A DNA stretch of 64,000 nucleotides from Sphingomonas sp. Leaf407 (GTDB lineage Bacteria; Pseudomonadota; Alphaproteobacteria; Sphingomonadales; Sphingomonadaceae): NCBI RefSeq assembly GCF_001425385.1, contig NZ_LMQO01000001.1, positions 310,001 through 374,000 of the forward strand, read 5' to 3'. This document shows, one piece after another, positions 20,428 to 29,133 of the stretch. The notes under the pieces were generated by a model that saw only the letters and a list, made by a program, of their open reading frames with translations, searched no databases and had not been told where the DNA came from. Both the position numbers and the translations under genes were made by a program. Position 1 is the stretch's first letter. Every line of letters begins with the position of its first letter.

Positions 20428-21168
20428 ATGTACCTCGACGAGCATTGCGGCGCGACGGTCCGGCCGCCGGTGGGCGAGCGGTGGCACCTGCCGGGCGATG
20501 CGCGCATCCTGATCCGCGTGGGCGACGCGCGGGCATGGGCGCAGGTCGGCGCGTTGCCGCCGGCACTGCTGCCCACGCTGGCGCTGGTCGGGCCGACCAG
20601 CAAGCCGCTGCGGATCATGGCCGACAGCGCGCAGGACGTGGTGGTCGTGCCGCTCGGCCCCGCCGAATGGGCGCAGGTCCTGCCGCTGTCCGCCGCCGCC
20701 GTCGCCAACCGCATCAGCCCGTTCGATCCGCTGCGCGCCGGTGCGCTGGCGCGCGACCTTTCCGCCGCCATCCGCCCGGCGATGCCCGCCGCCGAGATCG
20801 CGCGCCATGCCCGCGCCGTCCTGATCCGGCGGTGCGACGCCGCTGCGGCGCCGGGCGATCCGCTGGTTCCCCGGTTGCAGGCGGCGATCGACCGCGACGA
20901 GGCCGCCAACGCCGGACGGATCGCCGAAACCCTCGGCCTGTCGCGCGAGGCGCTGGGGCGGACGGCGCTGCGCCATTTCGGTTTTTCGACCAAGTCGCTG
21001 CTGATGCGCCGCCGCTTCCTGCGCGCGCTCGACCGGTTCCGCGAGGCGGGGCTGACCGCGGCGGCGCGCGAGGGCGGGTATCGCAGCGTGCCGCATCTGC
21101 TGCGCGATGCGCACCTGTTCCTCGGCATGACGCCGCGCCGCTATGTCGAGCAGGCGATAGCCGGATAA
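20428..21168 (+). CDS. AraC-family transcriptional regulator
   Basis: About 246 aa if started at ATG 20428, which has GGGCGGGGG upstream; in-frame ATGs at 20326 and 20362 exist, but the first lies only six bases after the tRNA. The N-terminal part (MYLDEHCGATVRPPVGERWH onward) is a ligand- or partner-sensing region resembling domains that precede AraC helix-turn-helix modules. The C-terminal third carries the paired HTH: IAETLGLSREALGRTALRHF followed by AAREGGYRSVPHLLRDAHLF and the closing GMTPRRYVEQ. Its target is not apparent. The PAP2 phosphatase gene 41 bp downstream may be co-transcribed. Confidence 0.85.
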   Translation: MYLDEHCGATVRPPVGERWHLPGDARILIRVGDARAWAQVGALPPALLPTLALVGPTSKPLRIMADSAQDVVVVPLGPAEWAQVLPLSAAAVANRISPFDPLRAGALARDLSAAIRPAMPAAEIARHARAVLIRRCDAAAAPGDPLVPRLQAAIDRDEAANAGRIAETLGLSREALGRTALRHFGFSTKSLLMRRRFLRALDRFREAGLTAAAREGGYRSVPHLLRDAHLFLGMTPRRYVEQAIAG

Positions 21169-21209
21169 GCCGGTTGCGCGGGGGCGGGCGAGCGTCGACA
21201 AGCGGCGGC

Positions 21210-21884
21210 ATGTCGCTTGCCGCCGAACCCCGCCCGTCGCGCCGTATCCCGTGGAGCATGATCGGCATTGCCGGGGGCGTGGCGGCGCTGCTGATGCTGT
21301 TCTTCCTCGCGTCGCGGGTGGTGGCGGGGGATGCGTTCGCCTTTGACGGCCGCATCCTGCTGGCGCTGCGGCGGCCGGACGGCACGCCGGTCGGGTCGGC
21401 GAAGTTCGCCTCGGCGGTGCGCGACGTGACCGCGCTCGGCGGGGCGACGGTGCTGACGATGGTGGTGATGTTCGCCGCCGCGCTGCTGGCCAGCCTGCGC
21501 CGGTGGCGCAGCGCCGCGCTGGTGATGGTCGGGACCGGGCTTGGCTGCGCGGCCAACAGCGGGCTCAAGCATCTGGTGGCGCGGACCCGCCCCGATCTGG
21601 TCCCGCATCTGATGCAGGAAACGTCGAGCAGTTTCCCGAGCGGCCATGCCGCGCATTCGGCGATCGTCTATCTGACGCTGGCGACGCTGGCGTTCCCGAT
21701 CGTGCGCGGCCGGGCGACGCGGGGGGTGATCGTGGGCACGGCGGCGCTGCTGGTCGCGGCGATCGGTGCGAGCCGGGTGTATCTGGGCGTGCATTGGCCG
21801 AGCGACGTGCTGGCCGGGTGGACGTTCGGGGCGTTGTGGGCGGTGGCGTGGTGGCGGGTGGAGATTCGGGTGTTGGGGCGGTGA
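21210..21884 (+). CDS. PAP2-family membrane phosphatase
   Basis: 224 aa from ATG 21210. The three PAP2 motifs are present in order: KHLVARTRPD (KxxxxxxRP), SSSFPSGHAAHS (PSGH) and ASRVYLGVHWPSDVLAG (SRxxxxxHxxxD). About five to six hydrophobic segments are visible, starting with WSMIGIAGGVAALLMLFFLA. Such enzymes dephosphorylate phosphatidate, undecaprenyl pyrophosphate or related lipids at the outer face of the inner membrane. The substrate cannot be told from sequence. It follows the AraC gene closely; an upstream in-frame extension overlaps AraC in another frame and is rejected. Confidence 0.9.
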   Translation: MSLAAEPRPSRRIPWSMIGIAGGVAALLMLFFLASRVVAGDAFAFDGRILLALRRPDGTPVGSAKFASAVRDVTALGGATVLTMVVMFAAALLASLRRWRSAALVMVGTGLGCAANSGLKHLVARTRPDLVPHLMQETSSSFPSGHAAHSAIVYLTLATLAFPIVRGRATRGVIVGTAALLVAAIGASRVYLGVHWPSDVLAGWTFGALWAVAWWRVEIRVLGR

Positions 21885-21947
21885 TCGCTTAACCGATTGC
21901 TAAGCGGGGCAATGCTTCATCGTCGTACCTGTCATCACGGAGCGTCG

Positions 21948-23153
21948 ATGTCCCTTGTGTTGTCCCGGCCCTATCAGGCCGACGAACTGTTCCGCCCGGC
22001 ACCGCACGGTCCGAAGAGCGACCGTCCCGATCACATGAACCTGAGCGCGCATCGCCGCCCCGGCCGCGCGATCGACATGGCGTCGCTGCGCGGAGCGGGC
22101 GTGTACGGCCTGTTCCTAGACGGAGCGCTGTTCTACGTCGGCATCTATTCGGGTGCCAAGACCGACAGCATGGCCGGCAGCGTGCTGACGCGATGGCGGC
22201 TGCATTTGACCTATCAGACGCTGCGTTCGCCCAACGTCTGCTTCACCGCCGCCGACGTCGCCCGCATTCTCGACGATGCGCCGAATGCGCCGTTCGATGC
22301 GATCGCCGGGGCGCTGGGCGGACGCGAGGTCGATCGTGGCGCGCTCGCCGCGCAGGGGCATCCGCTGATCGAAACGACCGGGGCCAGTTGTACCTATCGC
22401 AAGGCGCGCTTCGCCGCCCGCAACTGGGACCTGCTTCGTCCGGGCCGCGAGGACGAGATGTTCGCGCGGATCAGCTTCGTCTATGCCCGGCTGGATCCGG
22501 CGGCGCTGCCCGTGGGGGTGCCGATGGACCGGGCGCACCGGCAATGGATCAAATACAAGTGGCTCGAACGGTGCGAGCGCCATCTCATCGATGCGCTCAA
22601 GCCGATATGCAACAAGGAGACTGCTGTCGGCACCGAGCAGCAGGCGACGCTCGACGACTTCCGGCGCGAACTGATCGAGGCGCTGAAGGAACCGTTGCCG
22701 CCCTATTCGTCCAAGGATGCCAGCGTGTCTGCCGATCTGGCATCGACGGAAGCACCGACCGTCGCAGCGGAGCATATCGCCGAACCCGTCGATACGGACG
22801 ATAGCTGCGCACCGGGCGAAATCGCGTTCCGTGCGAGACTGGACCCGCCGGGCGAGGCGTTCCTCGACGAGCTCGATCTCATCGCTCCGGCGGGTATCGA
22901 ACTCGATTACGTCGGCATCCCGCAGGCGCGTCTCTATCGCGAGCCGGGACATGCCGTCCTTGTCAAGATTACCGCCACCAGCCGAGGTGTTTTGCGGGGA
23001 TATGCGCGAACCGGTGCCGGCGTGGTGCAGGCGCTGGGGTTCGCCGATCCGGTCGAAAAACCAGGCTGGACCGACTTTGCGATCGATCCGGCGATTCACC
23101 AGCCGACCGCATTGATCGCGCTGGCCGGGGCGGTGATCGGTGGGAGCGCATAG
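21948..23153 (+). CDS. GIY-YIG nuclease-like protein with uncharacterised C-terminal region
   Basis: 401 aa from ATG 21948 (GGAG five bases upstream). Residues 50-66 read AGVYGLFLDGALFYVGI, matching the GIY...YIG strands (G51-V-Y53, Y63-V-G65). Arg82 or Arg84 in TRWRLHL could be the catalytic Arg, and ERHLIDALKPICN (residues 210-222) matches the Glu-bearing helix and K-P-x-x-N end of GIY-YIG domains. An insertion of roughly 110 residues separates these halves, which is unusual. Residues 230-401 have an acidic linker and a beta-rich region with no family I recognise. No phage or restriction genes adjoin it. Nuclease function is inferred only from the motif. Confidence 0.6.
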   Translation: MSLVLSRPYQADELFRPAPHGPKSDRPDHMNLSAHRRPGRAIDMASLRGAGVYGLFLDGALFYVGIYSGAKTDSMAGSVLTRWRLHLTYQTLRSPNVCFTAADVARILDDAPNAPFDAIAGALGGREVDRGALAAQGHPLIETTGASCTYRKARFAARNWDLLRPGREDEMFARISFVYARLDPAALPVGVPMDRAHRQWIKYKWLERCERHLIDALKPICNKETAVGTEQQATLDDFRRELIEALKEPLPPYSSKDASVSADLASTEAPTVAAEHIAEPVDTDDSCAPGEIAFRARLDPPGEAFLDELDLIAPAGIELDYVGIPQARLYREPGHAVLVKITATSRGVLRGYARTGAGVVQALGFADPVEKPGWTDFAIDPAIHQPTALIALAGAVIGGSA

Positions 23154-23174
23154 GCCGGGCGCTGCGGAAGTGGG

Positions 23175-23891
23175 CTAGTCGCCCAGCTCCCGCAGCAGCG
23201 CCTTGGCCGCCGCCGTCTCCGCTTCCTGTTTCGACGTACCGGTGGCCTCCGTCGCCGCCAGCTTGCCGATCGTGACGCGCACCGTGAAGCGCGGCGCGTG
23301 GCCCGGGCCGGACTTGTCGACGATGGCATATTCGGGGGGCTTGCGGTTGTGCGCCGCCGCCCATTCCTGGAGCGCCGATTTGGGGTGGCGGGGGACCCGC
23401 AATTGCGCGTCGATGCGCGCACCCCACAGCGCGCGCACCAAGCCGCGCGCCGCGTCATGGCCGTGGTCGAGGTAGAAGGCACCGATCAGCGCCTCCATCA
23501 CGTCGCCCAGCACATTGTCGCTGTCGCCCGCGCCATCGTCGCGCGCCTGCTTGCCGAGTTTCAGATGGGGCACGACGCCGATCGCGCGCGCGATGTCGGC
23601 GCACACCGCACCGGTGACGAGCGCGTTGAACCGCTTGGACAACGCGCCCTCGCTCTCGCCGGGAAACCGCTCGTAGAGCCATTCGGCGACGGCGAGGCCG
23701 AGTACACGGTCGCCGAGAAATTCGAGCCGCTCATAGGTCGCGTGCGCGGTGCTGCCATGGGTCAGCGCGCGGGCATAGTCGTCGATCCGGTTGGGCGCGC
23801 GGCCGAGCGCGCGGGCCACCCAGTCTGCCAGCGGCTCGCTCAGAAGCCTTCCCCGATCCGGCTCCAGCGCGCGGCGCTCACCCATGTCCAT
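23175..23891 (-). CDS. rnc: Ribonuclease III
   Basis: 238 aa. It cleaves double-stranded RNA in rRNA and mRNA processing. The signature ERLEFLGDRVLGL (near residues 54-66) carries the catalytic Glu and Asp, and DVMEALIGAFYLDHG carries the second acidic pair. The C-terminal 70 residues form the dsRNA-binding domain (SALQEWAAAHNRKPPEY, then GTSKQEAETAAAKALL). Starting at ATG 23891 the gene overlaps the end of lepB by 52 bp, implying coupling; a later non-ATG start nearer the catalytic domain is possible because RNase III usually begins shortly before its first helix. The lepB-rnc order is the normal one (in many proteobacteria followed by era, which is absent here). Confidence 0.95.
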   Translation of the reverse strand: MDMGERRALEPDRGRLLSEPLADWVARALGRAPNRIDDYARALTHGSTAHATYERLEFLGDRVLGLAVAEWLYERFPGESEGALSKRFNALVTGAVCADIARAIGVVPHLKLGKQARDDGAGDSDNVLGDVMEALIGAFYLDHGHDAARGLVRALWGARIDAQLRVPRHPKSALQEWAAAHNRKPPEYAIVDKSGPGHAPRFTVRVTIGKLAATEATGTSKQEAETAAAKALLRELGD

Positions 23892-24676
23892 GGCAGCAGC
23901 CAGTTGGCCGATCCGTCGGTCGAGAAGAAGTTCACCACTGCCTTGCCCTCGATATTCTCGAGGGGCACGATGCCGATGCCGCCGCCTTCGCGCGCCGGGA
24001 AGCGGCTGTCGGCGCTGTCGTCGCGGTTGTCGCCCATCAGGAAGGCGTGGCCGGCGGGCACGGTGAACACGCCGGTATCGTCGGCCTCGGTCGTGCCGAG
24101 ATCGAGGACGTTGTAGCTCTTACCGCCGGGCAGCGTCTCGCGGAACTGCGGATAGGCGCAGGCGGGTGCCTGCGCGACCACGCGCTGGAATTCATAGCCG
24201 CAGCCGGTGTTGGGCGAGACGGGCACGACGAAGTCGGCGATCCGCTGCTTGGGGACGGCGGTGCCGTTCAGGAACAACTGGCCGCCGCGCATCTGCACCG
24301 TGTCGCCGGGCAGGCCGATGACGCGCTTGATATAATCCTGTTTCGCGGTCGGCGGTGCCTTGAACACCACCACGTCGCCGCGCGCGGGCGTGCTGGCCAT
24401 GATCCGCCCGGGGATCAGCGGCAGGCTCCACGGTAGCGAATGGCGCGAATAGCCGTAGTTCCATTTGGTGATGAACAGATAGTCGCCGATCAGCAGGCGC
24501 GGCTGCATCGACCCCGACGGGATCGAGAAGGGCGAGAACAGGAACGAGCGGATCACGAACACCACGATCGCGAGCTTCAGCAGGAACAGCAGCAGATCCG
24601 CCGTTTCCGACCGTTTCGGCTTGGGCGCGGGGGATGCGGCGGGCGCGGGAGTCGCGGGGGCGGGATCGAGAGCCAT
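23840..24676 (-). CDS. lepB: Signal peptidase I
   Basis: About 278 aa from ATG 24676; ATG 24688 and TTG 24712 are alternatives, none with a strong ribosome site. It cleaves Sec and Tat signal peptides at the periplasmic side of the inner membrane. One N-terminal membrane anchor (LLLFLLKLAIVVFVIRSFLF) is followed by the catalytic serine in SIPSGSMQPRL (Ser56) and the general-base lysine in DYIKRVIGLPGD (Lys117), then box E GHAFLMGDNRDDSADSR. An Ala/Pro-rich cytosolic N-terminus precedes the anchor. It overlaps the downstream rnc gene. Confidence 0.95.
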   Translation of the reverse strand: MALDPAPATPAPAASPAPKPKRSETADLLLFLLKLAIVVFVIRSFLFSPFSIPSGSMQPRLLIGDYLFITKWNYGYSRHSLPWSLPLIPGRIMASTPARGDVVVFKAPPTAKQDYIKRVIGLPGDTVQMRGGQLFLNGTAVPKQRIADFVVPVSPNTGCGYEFQRVVAQAPACAYPQFRETLPGGKSYNVLDLGTTEADDTGVFTVPAGHAFLMGDNRDDSADSRFPAREGGGIGIVPLENIEGKAVVNFFSTDGSANWLLPWTWVSAARWSRIGEGF

Positions 24677-24796
24677 GGAGCGTGCCATGCTAGGGCGGGG
24701 GCGGGGCGTCAAGCGGATCGCATCGGCACTGGACCTGTACGGACACGCATCCTAGGGCTGCGGCATCCTATTCCCAAGCGACGAACGAGGCACGAC

Positions 24797-26293
24797 ATGG
24801 CGATGCAGGACTGGTCCGCGATCGAGAATCTTCCGCAAACCCGGCTGACCGATCTGTTCGCGAACGATCCCGACCGGCTCGCCAAGCTGAGCGTCGACGT
24901 CGGCGGCATCCATTTCGATTTCGCCAAGACGCATCTCGACGATGCCGCGGTGGACGCCTTCACCGGGCTAGCCGCGACGATGGAACTGGCCGCCAAGCGC
25001 GAGGCGTTGTTTTCGGGGCAGGTCATCAACGTGACCGAGGGGCGCGCGGCGACCCACACCGCCGAGCGTGGCGAGGGATCGGCCGAGGACGTGGCGCAGG
25101 CGCGTGGCTTCCAGACGCGGATGCGGCAGGTGATCGACGCGATCGAGGCCGAGGCGTTCGGCCCGGTGCGCCACATCCTGCACGTCGGCATCGGCGGATC
25201 GGCGCTGGGGCCGGACCTGATCTTTGACGCGCTGGGCCGTGACGAGGACCGCTATGACGTAGCGATCGTGTCGAACGTCGACGGCGTGGCGATGGAGGAG
25301 GCGCTGAAAGGCTTCGATCCCGCCGCGACGCTGCTCGTCATCGCCTCCAAGACGTTCACCACGACCGAGACGATATTGAACGCCACGTCGGCGCTGGCGT
25401 GGATGAGCGAGGGCGGGGTCGAGGACCCGTACGGCCGCGTCATCGCGCTGACCGCCGCGCCCGACAAGGCGGTGGAATGGGGCGTCGACGAGACGCGCGT
25501 GCTGCCGTTCGCCGAGAGCGTCGGCGGGCGCTATTCGCTGTGGTCGTCGATCGGCTTTCCGTTCGCGCTGGCGCTGGGCTTTTCGGCCTATGAGGAATTG
25601 CTGGAGGGCGCGGCCGAAATGGACCGGCATTTCCGGCTCGCCGACCTGAAGGAAAACGCGCCGGTGCTCGCCGCCTTCGCCGACCTGTATTATGCGCAGG
25701 TCGTCGGGTGCGAGACGCGGGCGACCTTCGCCTATGACGAGCGGTTGCGCCTGCTGCCGTCGTATCTCCAGCAGCTTGAGATGGAATCGAATGGCAAGTC
25801 GGTGACGGCGGCGGGCGAGCCGCTGGGGCGCCATTCGGCGGCGATCACCTGGGGTGGCGTGGGCACCGACGCCCAGCATGCGGTGTTCCAGTTGCTGCAC
25901 CAGGGAACGCGGATCGTGCCGCTGGAATTCGTCGCGGTGGTGGAGGCGGGCGACACGCTCGACCCGGCGCATCACCGGCAGTTGCTGCTCAATGCCTTTG
26001 CGCAGGGCGCGGCGTTGATGGCGGGCAAGGCGAACGACGATCCGGCGCGCGCCTATGCCGGCGACCGGCCGTCGTCGACACTGCTGTTGCAGGACCTCGA
26101 TGCGCGGACGCTGGGCGCGCTGATCGCGTTCTACGAAGCGCGGACGTTCGTGAACGCGGCGCTGATCGGGATCAACCCGTTCGACCAGTTCGGCGTCGAG
26201 CTTGGAAAAGAAATGGCCAAGGCAGCCGATCGCGGCGGCCAGACGTTCGATGCGTCGACCAACGATCTTCTGGCACGGGCGGGACTTGCATGA
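24797..26293 (+). CDS. pgi: Glucose-6-phosphate isomerase
   Basis: 498 aa from ATG 24797 with GAGG six bases upstream. It interconverts glucose-6-phosphate and fructose-6-phosphate. Phosphosugar-binding elements are HVGIGGSALGP, SKTFTTTETILNA and GGRYSLWSSIGFP; the catalytic region contains ESNGKSVT and GTDAQHAVFQLLHQGT, matching the two PROSITE patterns of the enzyme. It is shorter than the 549-aa E. coli form, as in many alphaproteobacteria. It overlaps the following glutathione reductase gene by ATGA, so the two are an operon, linking hexose metabolism and NADPH-dependent redox control. Confidence 0.97.
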   Translation: MAMQDWSAIENLPQTRLTDLFANDPDRLAKLSVDVGGIHFDFAKTHLDDAAVDAFTGLAATMELAAKREALFSGQVINVTEGRAATHTAERGEGSAEDVAQARGFQTRMRQVIDAIEAEAFGPVRHILHVGIGGSALGPDLIFDALGRDEDRYDVAIVSNVDGVAMEEALKGFDPAATLLVIASKTFTTTETILNATSALAWMSEGGVEDPYGRVIALTAAPDKAVEWGVDETRVLPFAESVGGRYSLWSSIGFPFALALGFSAYEELLEGAAEMDRHFRLADLKENAPVLAAFADLYYAQVVGCETRATFAYDERLRLLPSYLQQLEMESNGKSVTAAGEPLGRHSAAITWGGVGTDAQHAVFQLLHQGTRIVPLEFVAVVEAGDTLDPAHHRQLLLNAFAQGAALMAGKANDDPARAYAGDRPSSTLLLQDLDARTLGALIAFYEARTFVNAALIGINPFDQFGVELGKEMAKAADRGGQTFDASTNDLLARAGLA

Positions 26294-27639
26294 GCGACTA
26301 TGACTACGACCTGTTCGTCATCGGGGCGGGATCGGGCGGCACCCGTGCCGCGCGCGTCTCCGCCGCCTATGGCGCGAAGGTCGCGGTGGCCGAGGAATAT
26401 CGCGTCGGCGGCACCTGCGTGATCCGGGGCTGCGTGCCCAAAAAGCTGCTGGTGTACGGCGCGCATTTCGCCGAGGATCTGCGCGATGCCAATGCGTTCG
26501 GCTGGGACGTGCCGGCGCAGTGCCATTTCAGTTGGGAGCGGCTGCGCGACAATGTGCTGGCCGAGGTCGACCGGATCAACGGCGCGTACACCGCGACGCT
26601 GGAGAACCACGGCGTCGACATCCTGCACGAACGCGCGACCGTCACCGGTCCGCATTCGGTGAAGCTGGCGGGCGGGCGCGAGATCACCGCCGAGCGCATC
26701 CTGATCGCCACGGGGGCGACGCCGGCGGTGCCGTCGTGCCCCGGTGCCGAACACGGCATCACCTCGAACGAGGCGTTCCATCTGGATGCGATCCCCAAGC
26801 GTATCCTGATCGCCGGCGCGGGCTATATCGCCAACGAGTTCGCCGGGGTGTTTCACCAGCTTGGCGCGCATGTGGTCCTCATCAACCGCAGCGACGTGAT
26901 CCTGCGCGGCTATGACGAATCGATCCGCGACCGGTTGCTCCAGATTTCGATGACCAAGGGCATCGAGTTCCGCTTCCATGCCGAGTTCGAGGGGATCGAG
27001 AAGGGTGACGACGGTTGCCTGACCGTCAGGATGTCGAACCACGAACCCGTTACCGTCGACATGGTAATGTTCGCCACCGGCCGCGTGCCCAATACCGACG
27101 GGCTGGGGCTGGAATCCGCCGGCGTCGTGCTGGACGACAAGGGCGCGGTGCAGGTCGACGACAAGGCGCAGACGGCGTGCCCGTCGATCTATGCGGTCGG
27201 CGACGTCACCAACCGGGTGCAACTCACCCCGGTCGCGATCCGCGAGGGGCAGGCGTTCGCCGACCGCACCTATGGCGGCAAGGACGTGACCGTCGATTAC
27301 GTCAACATCCCCTCGGCGGTGTTCAGCCATCCGCCGATGGCAGGCGTCGGCATGACCGAGGGCGAGGCCAAGTCGAAGCTCGGGTCGGTCAAGGTGTACC
27401 TCTCCGACTTCCGCCCGATGAAGAACGTGCTGGCGGGTCGCAACGAACGCGCGCTGTACAAGATGATCTGCGACGACGTGTCGGGCAAGATCGTCGGGCT
27501 GCACATGATCGGGCCGGATGCGCCCGAGATATTGCAGGCGGCGGCGATCGCGGTGAAGGCCGGGCTGACCAAGGATGCCTTCGACGAAACGGTCGCGCTG
27601 CACCCGACGATGGCGGAAGAACTGGTGTTGATGAACTAG
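26290..27639 (+). CDS. gor: Glutathione-disulfide reductase
   Basis: 449 aa. A flavoprotein that reduces glutathione disulfide with NADPH. It begins with the FAD Rossmann motif DLFVIGAGSGGTRAARVSA, then the redox-active disulfide GGTCVIRGCVPKKLLVY (residues 39-55), the NAD(P)-binding GAGYIANEFAG, the FAD motif IYAVGDVTNRVQLTPVA, and the C-terminal catalytic HPTMAEELVLMN. The CVIRGCVPKK active site and C-terminal His-Pro are diagnostic of glutathione rather than mycothiol or lipoamide reductase. The ATG overlaps the pgi stop. A family A palindromic element follows. Confidence 0.95.
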   Translation: MSDYDYDLFVIGAGSGGTRAARVSAAYGAKVAVAEEYRVGGTCVIRGCVPKKLLVYGAHFAEDLRDANAFGWDVPAQCHFSWERLRDNVLAEVDRINGAYTATLENHGVDILHERATVTGPHSVKLAGGREITAERILIATGATPAVPSCPGAEHGITSNEAFHLDAIPKRILIAGAGYIANEFAGVFHQLGAHVVLINRSDVILRGYDESIRDRLLQISMTKGIEFRFHAEFEGIEKGDDGCLTVRMSNHEPVTVDMVMFATGRVPNTDGLGLESAGVVLDDKGAVQVDDKAQTACPSIYAVGDVTNRVQLTPVAIREGQAFADRTYGGKDVTVDYVNIPSAVFSHPPMAGVGMTEGEAKSKLGSVKVYLSDFRPMKNVLAGRNERALYKMICDDVSGKIVGLHMIGPDAPEILQAAAIAVKAGLTKDAFDETVALHPTMAEELVLMN

Positions 27640-27673
27640 GGGCGGGAAACGTCATCCCGGTCTTCGTAACCTG

Positions 27674-27780
27674 CTCCCCTCCCTGAGAAGGGAGGGGCTG
27701 GGGGTGGGTAGGTCTGGGGCGGACGCTGTCGTTCCCTCGCGGGCCGACCCACCCCCGACCCCTCCCTTGTCAGGGAGGGA
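27674..27780. repeat. Intergenic palindromic element, family A copy 3
   Basis: Left arm CTCCCCTCCCTGAGAAGGGA then GGGGCTGGGGGTGGG; right arm GGCCGACCCACCCCCGACCC then CTCCCTTGTCAGGGAGGG. It lies between the convergent ends of gor and the dicarboxylate symporter, and probably serves both as transcript end. Confidence 0.85.
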
Positions 27781-27796
27781 GGAAGGCGTGCGCCCG

Positions 27797-29062
27797 TCAC
27801 CCTTCCGCCAGAATCGCATCGGCCTCGCTCATCCGATCGCCGCCGACGCGCTCGCCGATCGTTGCCGTCACCGCGACGTTCATCGTCACGTTGCCGAGCG
27901 TGCGCACGATGTCGGGCAGCGTTTCCACCGCGACGAGCAGCGCCAGCGGTTCGACCGGTACGCCCATCGCCACGGCGATCGGCGCGATCGAGGAGACGAA
28001 GCTGATCTGGCCTGGCAGGCTGGCCGCGCCCATCGTGGTGATCGCGCCCGCCGCGATCCCCGCCGCGATCTGCCCCGCGCCCAGCGGCACGCCGAACACA
28101 TGCGCGACATAGAGCGCGACGCCGACGTTCATCGCCGGACCCGTCGCGCGGAACAGCGCCACCGCCATCGGCAGCACCACGCCCGACGTTGCCACCGGCA
28201 CGCCGAGGTCGCCCGCGCCCTTGAGCATCGCCGGCAGCGAGGCGAGCGACGACTGGGTCGAGATCGCGACCGCCTGTGCCGGGGTCGTGCCCTTCAGGAA
28301 GCGCGCGATCGAGATCCGGCCGCCGAATCGCGCCAGAGGATAGGCGAGCAGCCAGATCGTCAGCCCCACGCTCATCAGGATCAGGACGTAATGGATCAGC
28401 GCGCCGAACGCTGCTGTGCCGGCGCGCGCGCCGACGACATAGCCGAGCGCGAACACGCCGATCGGCCCCAGCCACAAGACCCAGTTGATGACGATCAGCA
28501 TCGTGTCGGCGATCGCCTGAAACAGCCGCACCAGCACGCCGCGATGGTCCTGCGGCAAGCGGGTGAGCGCGAAGGCGAAGACGAGGGTGAACAGGATCAG
28601 CGGCAGGAACTGGTCGTTCGCCGCCGCCGATACCGGATTGGTCGGCACGATCGCGACGAGGAAGTCGGTGAACGGCGGCACCTTGTCGACCGGCGCGGCG
28701 CTGCCGAAGGTCGCGCGCAGCGCCTGCGCGGCGGTATCGCCCAGCGGAAACAGGTCGAGCAGCGACAGGGTGACGAGCGCGCCCAGCGCCGACGAGGTCC
28801 ACAGGATGACGACGAACAGCAGCAGCGAGCGCGTGGCGATCCGCCCGGCGCGCGCCGCCTCCGCCGTCTGTGCCACGCCGGTGACGAGCAGCGCCACCAC
28901 CAGCGGGACGATCGTCATCCTGAGGGCATTGAGCCATGCGGTGCCGACCGGTTCGGCGACGGCGATGCCCGATACCGCCGTGTCCGGCGCCTGCGCCGCC
29001 AGCACGATGCCCAGCGCCAGCCCCGCGCCCAGTCCGCCCAAAATTCGTGTCGCCTGCGACAT
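27797..29062 (-). CDS. Dicarboxylate/amino acid:cation symporter (DAACS family)
   Basis: 421 aa integral inner-membrane protein with eight or more hydrophobic segments, starting MSQATRILGGLGAGLALGIV. Family hallmarks are LNALRMTIVPLVVALLVTGV near residue 50, the Ser-rich re-entrant loop TQSSLASLPAML near 240 (equivalent to the GTSSS loop), and the C-terminal GAASLPGQISFVSSIAPIA region. It would import a dicarboxylate (succinate, glutamate, aspartate or similar) with Na+ or H+. The substrate-selecting Arg near the end is not clear, so the substrate stays open. Divergent from glmM with 71 bp between. Confidence 0.9.
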   Translation of the reverse strand: MSQATRILGGLGAGLALGIVLAAQAPDTAVSGIAVAEPVGTAWLNALRMTIVPLVVALLVTGVAQTAEAARAGRIATRSLLLFVVILWTSSALGALVTLSLLDLFPLGDTAAQALRATFGSAAPVDKVPPFTDFLVAIVPTNPVSAAANDQFLPLILFTLVFAFALTRLPQDHRGVLVRLFQAIADTMLIVINWVLWLGPIGVFALGYVVGARAGTAAFGALIHYVLILMSVGLTIWLLAYPLARFGGRISIARFLKGTTPAQAVAISTQSSLASLPAMLKGAGDLGVPVATSGVVLPMAVALFRATGPAMNVGVALYVAHVFGVPLGAGQIAAGIAAGAITTMGAASLPGQISFVSSIAPIAVAMGVPVEPLALLVAVETLPDIVRTLGNVTMNVAVTATIGERVGGDRMSEADAILAEG

Positions 29063-29133
29063 GCTCGCCCTTTTAACAAAGTGGCGGTAGTAGCGTCGCC
29101 ACGCAAAGGCTCAACCTGAAGGCGTATGGCACG

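Noticed and set aside
20387-20445. A possible frameshift near the start of the AraC gene (MTRTLFHGRGSIAP in the next frame)
   Set aside because: The short stretch looks protein-like, but the AraC frame has a workable ATG at 20428 with purine-rich sequence upstream, so no frameshift needs to be assumed.
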